Below, piece by piece: positions 27,625 through 37,758 of a stretch of 40,268 nt of DNA. Numbering within the stretch: the first letter of the stretch is position 1; each line of letters begins with the position of its first letter. Source of the DNA: Reclinomonas americana ATCC 50394 (Eukaryota; Jakobida; Jakobea; Jakobida); contig PS015129.1 of NCBI GenBank assembly GCA_048213135.1, forward strand, positions 79,369 through 119,636, written 5' to 3'. The notes below the pieces were generated by a model. That model did no database searches and had not been told where the DNA came from. It saw only the letters and a list, made by a program, of their open reading frames with translations. A program made the translations under genes and the position numbers.

Positions 27625-28704
27625 TTACCACCACGACCCAGGGTCGCCGCGGCAGCGATTGAGCACGACGGAAGCATCCTCGACAATGAAACACCGCAAA
27701 ACCATCTCTGGCAAGCAACGCGAATCCGGTTCTTCCTCCTCGTCGGGCTGCATCTGCTGCACTGCTTGCATCGCCGCCCGCGCCTGACTCAACTCGTCAC
27801 TGGCCAGACCGAGTGGAGCGGCCCACACACGCATGGTGTCATCACGGCTGCCACTCACAATGTGTAGATTGTCTGCGGAGATGGCGACGCACGACACGAG
27901 GCGAGTGTGCCCTTCTAGTCGTCGGAGTTCGTCGCCCGTCACCAGCGACCACAGTCGCACAGTGCAGTCCTCACTCCCGCTCACAACGTATTGACCGTCA
28001 GGAGAGACGGCAACGCAGCGCACAGGGTGGCTGTGGCCTGTCAGTTGCAGCACCTCTTCATCGCCCACCAGCGATCGCACATGCACAATGTTGTCGGCAC
28101 TCCCAATCAGCACGCGCTGACCGTCGGGAGTGACGGCGACACACAGCAAGCGAACCTCAAACGTCATGCGATGCAGTTGCTCGCCAGTCGCCAGTGACCA
28201 CACCCGCACTGTCTTGTCGCGACCTGCACCCCCGCTCACAATGAACTCGTTGTTGGGAGTGACGGCGACCGACATTACCCAGTCGGTGTGACCAGTCAAC
28301 AGTCGCACTTGTTCTCCATTCGCCAGCGACCACACTCGCACTGTCTTGTCATAGCTCCCACTCACGACGTGTTGCCCGTCGCGAGAGACGGCGACACTCA
28401 TCACCACATTGGTGTGGTTCTGCAACTGGCGAACCTCCTCGCCAGTCGCCACTGACAACACTCGCACAGTCATGTCACCAGCACCACACACAATGTGCTG
28501 CTCATCGGGAGTGAAGGCGATGGATGACCACACGCGCCGGACGCCGTCGAACAGCCGCACTGTCTCGCCACTCAATAGCGACATAACACGCACAGTCGTA
28601 TCCCAGTTGCTGGCGACAACATGCTGGCAATCGCGCGTAATCGCCAATGCCGACACGAGGTTGCCGAACTGATGAACGCGCGGAGGAGGCAGTGGATGTG
28701 ACAT
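27625..28704 (-). CDS. Intronless WD40 beta-propeller protein (359 aa)
   Basis: A single uninterrupted frame from ATG at 28704 to a stop at 27627-27625. It holds seven regular WD40 repeats of about 42 residues, for example VMSVAVSRDGQHVVSGSYDK followed by TVRVWSLANGEQVR, and VRCVAVSPDGQYVVSGSEDC followed by TVRLWSLVTGDELR, enough to close one seven-blade propeller. The C-terminal 60 residues are helical and acidic (MQAVQQMQPDEEEEPD). No other domain is present, so the partner and role cannot be named; WD40 propellers act as protein-binding platforms. The repeats are unusually similar to one another. The gene lies tail-to-tail with the second Ubl gene (110 bp) and head-to-head with exportin-T (93 bp). 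It has no introns, unlike every other long gene here, which suggests retroposition or recent acquisition. Confidence 0.9.
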   Translation of the reverse strand: MSHPLPPPRVHQFGNLVSALAITRDCQHVVASNWDTTVRVMSLLSGETVRLFDGVRRVWSSIAFTPDEQHIVCGAGDMTVRVLSVATGEEVRQLQNHTNVVMSVAVSRDGQHVVSGSYDKTVRVWSLANGEQVRLLTGHTDWVMSVAVTPNNEFIVSGGAGRDKTVRVWSLATGEQLHRMTFEVRLLCVAVTPDGQRVLIGSADNIVHVRSLVGDEEVLQLTGHSHPVRCVAVSPDGQYVVSGSEDCTVRLWSLVTGDELRRLEGHTRLVSCVAISADNLHIVSGSRDDTMRVWAAPLGLASDELSQARAAMQAVQQMQPDEEEEPDSRCLPEMVLRCFIVEDASVVLNRCRGDPGSWW

Positions 28705-28797
28705 GGTTGGCAAGCAGGCGATGACTGGAGGGTTTGTGTAAGTTCGCGTCGTAAAATTCCGCCTGTCTTTGCGTTTTTTGTTTGTTTGGGAGGGCGA
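28705..28797. promoter_or_regulatory. Putative bidirectional promoter, WD40 gene / exportin-T
   Basis: 93 bp between divergent start codons. Contains a T-rich stretch TTTTTTGTTTGTTTGGG near 28775-28791. Function inferred from arrangement only. Confidence 0.4.
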
Positions 28798-31700
28798 ATG
28801 GCAGACGAAGGGGCGTCGTTCGACAACGCCGTGTCGTGTCTGTACGACCCGAGCTCGCCACAGCAGAATCGCGCACGGCAATACCTCGAGCGCGTCAATG
28901 ACAACTGGCGCTTCTTGGCCGACCGCCTCTACCACTCACCCATGGTGCAGTCGGTGTTCCACTCACTGTCTCTGCTGCACGAGTTTGTCTCCAATCGGTG
29001 AGCACACACACGCGTGTGTGTGCAGTGCGTGTGCAGTGGGGGCGGGAGACATGTTCACTGACATCTCTGACACAGACTGGGCATGCTGCCGCTGAGTGAG
29101 CAGCAGGCGTTCCAGGAGTTCCTCATCACGTTTGTGCACGACCACACCACGTCGCCGTCGGGAGTGAATCCTGTGCACGATTCGCAGCTGTTTGTGCGCA
29201 CCAAGTTTGCGGTGGTGTATGCGCATGCGATTGTGCAGCAGTACCCGGCGCAGTGGGAGACGGCGTTCACTGCGCTGCTGGCGCAGGCGCAGGCACTGAT
29301 GCAGCAACTACCGGAGGGACCCGATGCATCGGTGTGTGTTTGAGAGAGAGAGGGTGATTGAGGATGTTGATGAGGATGAGGATGATGGTCCGGAGCTCTT
29401 CTCTGCTGTCTGAGTGTCGAGGATGCAGCGTGTTTCAGACTCTGATATCGTGTGACTGCCCCCACCTTTGTCTCCGTTGTGTTCTTTCTCTGCATGTTCT
29501 CCTTCTTGTTCTTCTTCCCTTCAGTTCTCGCTCTTCTCTCTCCCTTCCCTCCCTCCCTTGCTGTGCTGTGAGTCTCATTTCTCTGTTGTCTGAGTGTCGA
29601 GTTTCGAGAGTGTTTCTGACTCTGCTTTCGTTTGGTTGTCTCCTCCTCCACTTGCGTGTTCTGCATGCTCTCTTTCTTGTGCTTCTCCGCGAGACTCTTT
29701 CGTTCCTACTCCTCTCTCTCTCCCTCTCCCTCTCCCTCTCCCTCTCCCTTCCCTTTCCCCCTCCCCTTTTCTCTCCCTCTCCCTCTCCCTCTCCCTCTCC
29801 CTCTCCCTCTCCCTCCCGTGGGTCTCTTTGAATGTTGCTTCCTCTCGTCTCTCATCTTATGTTCCTATTCCTTCGCTCCAGGGCTACGGTGTCGGCCTCA
29901 TCGAGTACCTGCTGACAATCTTCACCACCGTCGACGACGAGGTGGTCAATCGTGAGATCCATCGCACCAGTGTGATGCACCAGGCGGGCATTCGTATTGT
30001 TGCGTGGATTGGTGTTTCTTCTCTCCTCGTGTCCACGTGCGTGTGTGTGTGTGCTGAATGGCATGGGGGAGTGCAGAAGGACGCTCTGCGTGAGCAGTGC
30101 ATTGGGGAGATTGTGAACTTTTGGGTCTGGGTGCTGGCTTCATGTCGCACGCACCACCCGTCACTTGTGCGGCAGTGTTTGGACGTCTTGTCGCGTTATG
30201 TCGGTGCGTTGTGTTTTTTGGTAGCAGAGGATAGCATTCACCTCATGGCTTCTCACGTTGTTGGCAGAGTGGATCGACATTTCGCTGGTGGTCAATTCAG
30301 CGCTGCTGGCACAACTGTACCAGTACCTGCAGGACGGAGAGACGCGCGCCGAGGCCGTCAATTGTGTTGCCAAGGTGAAGTTCGATTGCTTTTTTTCACC
30401 TGCACACTCTCCGCACTCACGCGTGCTCCCATTGCAGATTGTCGAAAAGGGTATGGACCCACCACAGCGCAAGATCTCTCTGCTGCAGGAGCTGGACATT
30501 GCAAATCTGTTGGATGCTGCCGCGTCAGCAATAGCGTCGCTGCAAGTTGCGGTACAGTGCCGCTTGTAATGCTGCATTCTCGGTGACTCACAGCAGCTGC
30601 TGCAGCCGAATCCAACGGAGACAGACCTGCTGAACGAAATGTCGGACCCGTACTCGTCGAATGTCGCCATGTTATGCTGCACCGTTGCCATGGAGCTGAT
30701 CGAGGCCGTTCCCATGGTGTGCATTTCTGGCGAGTGGTTCTTTCCAAGCAGTGTTTCATTTTTCATTGTTTCCTCGTGTGCGCAGCTGGGTTCGCCAGAG
30801 GTCATGGAATTCCGCACGTGGTCCCTGGAGGCACTGGATCGTGTGCTGGCGCTCATTGTCAGATTCATGCGAACGTCGCCGCCGGTGGTGGCGCAGGCCG
30901 TCATCGACAGCGTCATGATTTTTGCTCGACAGGTGTGTGAGTGTTTGTTGTCGACCTCTGTTTGTGTCCATTATTGACTAACGACCTCGGTACAGCTCAA
31001 GCGAGGTGACTTGATGCCACTGCCGGCGGAGCCGGGTGCACCAGTGGAATACATGGAATCACATCAGCAGGTGCACTGCTTGTGTTGCTTCCACAGACTA
31101 TTGTGTGTCCTTTCTCCTTCTCATAATTCGTCCATTGTCGTCGCTTAGTTGCTGCTGGAAATGATCGAAGTGATTCACTGCCGCATTGTGGTTCCCGCCG
31201 ACGTGGATTTGCTGGCCGGCGAGTCGGACGATGACACGTTCTTTATCGAGATGCGCGCTGTGCGTTACTCCCCCCTTTTCCTTGTTTAACGACCGTCCTC
31301 CGCCGTCACACTCATCTGCTACTGAGCAGAATATGCTCATCGCGCTAAAGGCGTTGATCAACTCGGCCCCGGAACCCACGCAACAAGTGGTGTACCAGCT
31401 GCTTTCGCGGTGTTGCAGCAATGTCGAGGCGTTTGCACCGGAACTCGAGGCCGCGCTTGCCATGTTTGACATTGTCGGCGAGACTCTGAGCAGTGCGTGA
31501 GGAAGAGCAACTCATGCGCACTCACTTTCTCTGTGACCTCTCACTGCTTCTCATCAGCTTGTGTATCGGAACCTGTTGGTATCATTGCGGACTGCATGAG
31601 ATTACTGCTGACCTCGCCGGTGCGACAGTCGAGCAACCTTATTGTGATCAAGGCCTTTATCGATGTCATTACGCGATACGTGAACTTTTTCCTCGCCGAG

Positions 31701-34011
31701 CAGCAGTACCTCAACGAGGCGCTGGAGTTGCTGCTGGGTCCATCGTTGCGTACGACACGATAAAGGCTTCTTGCGTGTTATCGTATGTTGTTAAACTCTC
31801 TCTCTCTCTCTCTCTCTCTTTCGTGCACACGCTCAGTGGTCTCCAGCACAAGGACGTGCGCTTGAGGAGACACACAGCCTCTGTGTTGCGGCGATTCTTC
31901 ATGCCGCTGCGTTCGGTGCTCGCCGAGGCTGCTCCGGATATTGTCGAGAACTGCATCGTGAGTTGGCGCCTCTCTCGTACCCTTCTCGACTCCACCATTC
32001 ATGACTCACCTTTCGGCCTCGACCAGAACATTGTTTATTTGGACATCTCCTCAATGGCGGCAGCCATGCGGTCGTCTCTCGCCGACGCGGAGCAGTTGTT
32101 GACTGATTGGAACGCAGCATTTCCGTTTTCCTCGCGCCTCGAAGTCAGCGAGGCCCTCGGCGCAATCACGTCCACGCACTCGGCCAGTCGCGATCTGCTG
32201 AAGGTTTTGTTTTCCTTCTGGTGCTCTCGACTTTGTTGGCTCCCAACTCACTTGCTGCCTTCTTGCGTGCAGGCTATCCTCGATCCTGGCATGCAAATGT
32301 TGCAGACTGCGGTGGCCGAAAGATGGTACGAGCTGGACGTGCCAGAGTTCCCGGTCATTACGTTCCTGGTTGGGTACATGGCACGCTTCCTCGGCTACAT
32401 GTCAAAGGGTGTGTCGCCTGTGTGTCTTTTGGCACAACCGTCGCTGAGCACACGGGACTGTACCGCTGACACACTGTCGAGCAGGTTTCCCGCGGGCGAC
32501 GGCACTCGGCAAGAAAATCACCGAGCAGGACATGACCAAGATGAACACGGTGCATCCGGCGGCCGAGTGTTTCTTCGAACTGTGGGTGCCGCTCTCGGAG
32601 CTGCTGCGGTTGTGTGGCGATGTGCGTCCGCGGCTCATTGCACATGATCAGATCCTCTTGTTGGTTCACCATTCTGTCTCCCTTTTGCAGCGGGCTGTTT
32701 CTATTCGGCTACAAGTGATTTTCCTAATGCATCGGCTCATGGAGATGGTCGGCTTGCCGCTGTTGACGCTGCAGCCGCCGGTGCTGGCCCCGGCCATTGA
32801 TCAACTGTTGGCCTACATCCCTGGTGAGTCGCATCTCTTCCCTGTAATTCCACTCGGTGGACGCGTCCGGATGCTAATCATCACGCTGCAGGTGCACTGG
32901 CCAATCCCGGTGCACAGCTGCGACCGATTCAGCTGCAGGACTACACCATGCAGGCCGAGGGCGCCGACTGGTCGCCACACGCCGAGCTCGGCAGCATCTA
33001 CAGCGCCATTACACAGATGATGAGTCGATTCCGGCACCTGGCAGCCGACAATGTTGCCGCGAGTTGCGTCCACTTCCACTGCAAGCGTCGTCTCTCTTGT
33101 CTATCACGCTCATCCACCATGCAGTCTTGCCGTCGTGCGTCGCGGTTGTGCTGGAGTTTCTGCGCCCGGTGGCTGGTGGTGACATTGGAGTGGCGATTGA
33201 GCGCACCGTGTCGATCCGCGATGAGGCGTCGCGTGAGCTGTTGGATCTGTTGGACAAGTTCTTCACATTTGTGGGCTCCATCTCTGCCTGCGGCTGCATG
33301 GACGCGCTGTGGACGCAGTCGGACGGCTCGGTGGTGCCGCAGCTGCTGGAGCTGTCCCTGATTTTGGTGGCGCGCACCAACAATCTGACAGTGGCCCGCA
33401 ACGTACTCGTTTTCCTGCAAACCGCGGTGGAGGGCATGCTGCAGGTGGATGGATTTGCGGCGTACGCCTGTGAGAAGCTGTTGCCGTTGATGGTGGCCTT
33501 TTTCGGCAACCCATACTGCCACCCGACGAGCATGGCGATGGTGCAGGTGCGTGTGTGCGTGCTTCTCTCTCTGCCCGCTGGCCCCGCCGTCCCGTGGTTG
33601 ATGTCACGAGGTTTGATGTTGCTCAGGCAATAATATCTCCTCTCTCCACGTTGCAGTCCATGGAGTCCGTCGGCACATGTTTCCGCATGTTGTACGCGGT
33701 GTGCGGCGACGTGGTGCCGAGCACGTTGATGACGCTCTTTTCACAACTTGCCATCCCCATGCGTGTGGGCCCAGCACAAGAGCCACCCGCCGCCACGGCG
33801 ACACAAGGTAATATGCGATGGCGTGGAATAGGAGACGTCGCGAAGATCGCTGACCTCTCTCCTCCGCGCAGAACCTCTGCAGTACAGTCAGGTGTCGCCC
33901 GACGAGGCACAGGATCTCGTGCAGCAAATCATATCGCCGGAGGTCGACGACAAAACACTAGCCGCACGGCTACAAAACCTAGTTCAGAGGCATCGCTTCG
34001 CCAGCCTATGA
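28798..34011 (+). CDS. XPOT: Exportin-T (tRNA nuclear export receptor, XPOT/LOS1)
   Basis: Twenty-one exons join in frame to 1116 residues: 28798-28997, 29076-29331, 29882-29998, 30077-30203, 30268-30374, 30438-30545, 30594-30716, 30786-30932, 30996-31070, 31149-31259, 31330-31492, 31558-31744, 31837-31957, 32027-32203, 32273-32408, 32485-32663, 32691-32823, 32892-33062, 33125-33546, 33657-33807, 33872-34011 (TGA). It is a HEAT-repeat karyopherin. The importin-beta-like N-terminus (ARQYLERVNDNWRFLADRLY) and the family-typical runs LREQCIGEIVNFWVW, YVEWIDISLVVNSALLAQLY and KIVEKGMDPPQRKISLLQEL match exportin-T. The middle has GLQHKDVRLRRHTASVLRRF. Exportin-T carries mature tRNA out of the nucleus with RanGTP. 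The start is the first Met of the N-terminal helix. Length is somewhat above the human protein. Four donors are GTTGCG. Intron 2 is expanded to 550 nt. Confidence 0.92.
29345..29820 (+). repeat. Repeats in exportin-T intron 2
   Basis: CTG(C/T)TGTCTGAGTGTCGAG recurs near 29403 and 29583, each followed by a diverged TGTTTC(A/T)GACTCTG block and a pyrimidine tract (unit about 180 nt). The intron ends with about 100 nt of CTCCCT hexamers (about 29717-29816). Confidence 0.7.
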
Positions 34012-34064
34012 GTAGTGAAGCGATGTGTCCTACGTAGTACTCAGCAATCTTTTCCACAAGAGCG

Positions 34065-35663
34065 ATGAAACGACGAGGACGAGGTGGTGGCGGTGGTGGT
34101 GGCGATGGTGCGAGTGACCGGAAACGTCGCAAGCGACACTATGTCGTGGGCAAGCCGCGCAACAAGGTCATGCAAAACAACAAGCACACGAAACGAGCAC
34201 ACACAGACATGCACTCACACGAATGCAACAGATTCTGCACGCAGGCAGCAGTGGCTTGCTGTGCACCTTTGTGGAGGGCAAGCGCGGACTGGCGCTGCGC
34301 GAAGTTCTCGGCCTCCTGGAGGATGTTTCGTGCACAATGCGTGAGACTCTCTCTCACTCTTCTTACTCATGCTTCTCTTCTCGCCGCAGTATGGGTTGAA
34401 CGAGATGCAGGCGGCAGAGGGAGCTAGCAAAGTGGGTGCAGTGGGAGCGAGCTCCATACCCGCCGTCCACGATGATGATGATGATGATGAGGAGGAGGAG
34501 GAGGATTTCATGAAGGGGACAAGCACTGCAGCCGCGCTCGAAAGCGAGCTGGTGCAGCTGCGAAAGTGCGTGCTGAAGGGCGCAGGTAGTGTGTTTTCTC
34601 GAGCTGCTTTTGCTTAGCTTGTGTGCAGATCGGGCTTGAGTGGCTCCGATGTGTTTGCCGTGGCCGACGTGCGCAGCGTCAAGGGCCACTTCTTTCTGGA
34701 GCTGCAGACGGCGAACAAGGCCGTGGTGACGTCGACTGCTGCTTCGTCGTCCATGGCAGAGGCGACTGAGGATCGTGTCGACGACAAGGAGGAGGACTCG
34801 GATGCCGACATTGAGGTGGCGGCGCAGAAAGAGCGACTGCGTGCCATGCCACCCATTGATGTCGTGGAGTTGGCAGAGAAGGTGTTTGGCAAGTTGATTC
34901 AGGAGAGCATTGTGCGAACGAGGTAAGCGAGCGCGGTTGCGATGCACCGACAGCGACGACGACCAACATGAGAACGCGTCGCAGATTTGTGTTCCGCTGC
35001 ATCCCGATTCAGATCACCTGCCGCGCCACAGTGGAGAAGATCTGCGAGGTGCTGAAGCCGATGCTGGATGCGACCTTTCCCCGCCCGGCGTTCTGCCCGT
35101 TGCGAGTTGCGTCGTCGTCTGCGTGATCGCCACCTCGGGTGTCTTGCTGAAAAAATCGCCGCGCAGTACGGAGCCGAAATCAAGGTCCGCTGCAACTCGA
35201 GCGTCTCCTCCTCGTCACTGCTGCGTGCCATCACGCAACTCATTCCGCCGGTGCACTTGCTTGTTCTGCGCGAGGCGCCCATCACTGTCGTGTGCCACAT
35301 CGAAGGGGTGCGTTCCGCCCCTCTGCTGCCAGCACATGGACCTGCATCATGCTCACTTGCCAGCTTGCAGACTGTGGCATGTCTCTCGGTGCTGCGCAAC
35401 TTCCAAAAGTACCGATGCTTCAACTTCAACGCCATTGGGTGAGTTGCACACAGAGTTGACTTGGCAAGCACTGTGCTCATCATCAACGTCGCAGCGATCG
35501 GTCGGCACCATCGGCGGGCACGTCAGCGACAACAACGTCCACAGCCGCCGCCGCTGCTGCCGCTGGCGATGGAGAAGATGATGAGGAGGACGATGATGCA
35601 GAGGAAGACGAGGACGAGGAAGAAGAAGATGAGGATGAGGATGAGGAAGAAGCTGCGAAGTGA
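34065..35663 (+). CDS. THUMPD1: THUMP-domain tRNA acetylation adaptor (THUMPD1/TAN1)
   Basis: Eight exons join in frame to 387 residues: 34065-34166, 34232-34324, 34390-34565, 34629-34922, 34985-35105, 35167-35307, 35371-35438, 35495-35663 (TGA). A basic N-terminus (MKRRGRGGGG, then DRKRRKRHYVVGKPRNK) precedes ILHAGSSGLLCTFVEGKRGL. An acidic loop follows, then FVFRCIPIQITCRATVEKIC and the THUMP core EIKVRCNSSVSSSSLLRAI, ITVVCHIEGTVACLSVLRNF and YRCFNFNAI, which match THUMPD1/Tan1. The protein binds tRNA and recruits the NAT10/Kre33 acetyltransferase to make N4-acetylcytidine at position 12 of tRNA Leu and Ser. The C-terminus is a long Asp/Glu run. It starts 53 bp after the exportin-T stop. 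One intron begins GTTGCGTC (35106). Confidence 0.9.
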
Positions 35664-35728
35664 ATAGCGCTGCGCCGTCCCACCAAGTTCGAGGAGAGAG
35701 AAGAGAGACAAGGGGGAAGGATTAAGGA

Positions 35729-37548
35729 ATGGATATGTTGTCAATGGTGCAGCGCCTCGGCCTGCCGAGTGTGACTTCGTTGAATGTGCAACGCAAGGCC
35801 ACCGAGCTCTCCAACTTGGCCACCATTCGCTCCCCTCGCGGACTCGGAGATGTTGCGTGAATGCGAGAGAGAAGGCAGAGAGGAAAGGAGAGGCTCTCAC
35901 TCAACACACATTACAGGGTCAAGTGTGTCTACCTGCAGTGTGCCTCGAGTTGGCCTGTCAAATGTACGCCTCTCATCTCTCACTCACTCATCGTGCATTG
36001 ACTGATTGCATCTCTCTCCCTCTCCCTCTTCCCCTCTTTCACCCTCAGTCACAACATTCCCATTGACCGCGCGGCCTTGATTCGCATGAGTGGCGCACCA
36101 AGTCGCAAGGTCTACGAAGTCACCTGCAAGCAAGCGCAAGGACTGCTGGGCGTCAAGTTCCGTTGCTTCTTCCATCGTGCTTCCGCACGTGATGGCTCAC
36201 TGCGTGCACTGCCCACAGCATCAAGGTCACCATGGAGGAGCTGTCGCGCAAGTTCCAGGCCCCAGAGGTGGCCACACTGGCCGATCGCCTGCTGGAGACG
36301 TTGAGTTGTTCGAAGAGGAGAGTGCGTGTTTGAGTGTGTCTGAGGCGGCGTGACTGGTGCAGGTTCAAGGTTCGCTATCGGAGTCGTCTGGCGACGACCG
36401 CCAAGCGAGAGGCTGCCGACTTTGCGCGATCGGTGTTTGTTGCGGCAGCGTGGCTGGTGGCCTCGCGGCATGTGTCGACGGGGAGTGCGATCAAGCGTGC
36501 CGACGTGGTGCAGCTGGCTTCGTGCGAGTCGCGCGAGTTGGAGCAGACCGAGGTGGCGATCGAGGAGCTGTGCGCGGATCTGCTGAACACGGATCCGACG
36601 GCGACCACCACCACCTCGGTGACGAGCAGCAGCCGACCGACTCCCAAGTCGGCGACTGCTGCTGCTGCCAGTAGTGGCAAGAGAGGCGGCTCGGCTGGCA
36701 AAGGCAAGCGTGGGAGTCGGAAGGCGCTTCGCCTCGACGGTGAGGAAGACGACGACAATGGCGATGACGACGCCGATGGTGATGACGGGGAAGTGACCAT
36801 GCGTTCACCGCCCGCCACCACACCACGCGGCGGTAAATCCGGCAAGCGTGGCGGTTCCACGCGGCGCAAGCCGGTGGCGTCAGAGTTGCTGGAGCAGTTG
36901 CCCGACGACCCGTCTGCGCCGCCGAAGCGCCAGACCCCGGCCACTGCATCCCGCAAGCGCTCTGGCAAGCGTGTCACGCGACTGGCTGCCGGAGTGCTGC
37001 CTCGTCGTCTGTACCGCGACGATAGCGACGCGGATTCCTCCTCTGGCGGCTCCTCGTCATCCTCGTCGTCGTCCACCGATGACTCGGACAGCGACGAGTC
37101 AGACGCGGATGCTGCTGCTGGTTCCCGCCCTCCCCACAAGAGACGCCGCCTCTTGCCGTACGCCGTGCTCCCTCCGCCACCGATGCTGCCTCCGGTGCCG
37201 GTCCTCAACTTGCCAACCGTAGCACCACTGCCACCACCACCGCCGCCGCCACCGCCACCGCCACCACCAACTGCGGGTCGTGGAGGCAAGAGGGGACGCC
37301 CCGCGGCGGCGGCGTCATCAGCACGACGACCTGCACCACCGCCACCACCACCGCCGCCACCGCCAGCACCGCCCATGCTGCTGCCCAAGTCCGGTTCCGA
37401 CGCCGGAGTGACCACGTATCACGCCTTTTCGTGGACTGCCAACGAACGGCGCAGGTACACGAAGAAGGAGTACGCAGCTTGGCGATCGCGCTTCGTCGCC
37501 ATGGTCAACGCATTCGCGCCGCGCATGCCAGAGGTGGCCACCAAGTGA
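35729..37548 (+). CDS. ORC6: Origin recognition complex subunit 6 with long disordered tail
   Basis: Five exons join to 514 residues: 35729-35851, 35917-35963, 36049-36156, 36219-36299, 36363-37548 (TGA). The first 170 residues form two cyclin-box-like (TFIIB-type) folds as in ORC6: MLSMVQRLGLPSVTSLNVQR, AVCLELACQIHNIPIDRAAL, IRMSGAPSRKVYEVTCKQAQ and the second fold with AADFARSVFVAAAWLVASRH. ORC6 helps load the MCM helicase at replication origins in the nucleus. A region of about 260 residues of low complexity follows: basic GKRG and RRK patches, Asp/Glu and Ser runs, and two polyproline runs of 11-13. The far C-terminus returns to order with KKEYAAWRSRFVAMVNAF, resembling the short helix by which ORC6 binds ORC3. 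The protein is twice the length of animal ORC6. A GTTGCGT donor ends exon 1. Confidence 0.82.
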
Positions 37549-37758
37549 AGTATATGTTCGACGTTGAAATGATTGTGGTATTCATCGACATCGCTCGCAC
37601 AGCAGCAGCAGCGAAATGTCTGTCTGCTTCTACGCTCTATAGTAGATGTGCCGTGGCAGAATACGTGCACACTGGCGAGAACGTCGTCGACGTCGCGAGG
37701 AAAAAAACAACCGTTACGACGTCGAGCTCCGAAACGTTGCATTCGTTGTACAAAATCA

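Noticed and set aside
28769-29095. Alternative plus-strand frames over exportin-T exon 1
   Set aside because: They are shadow frames. Only the frame from 28798 continues through the next 20 exons.
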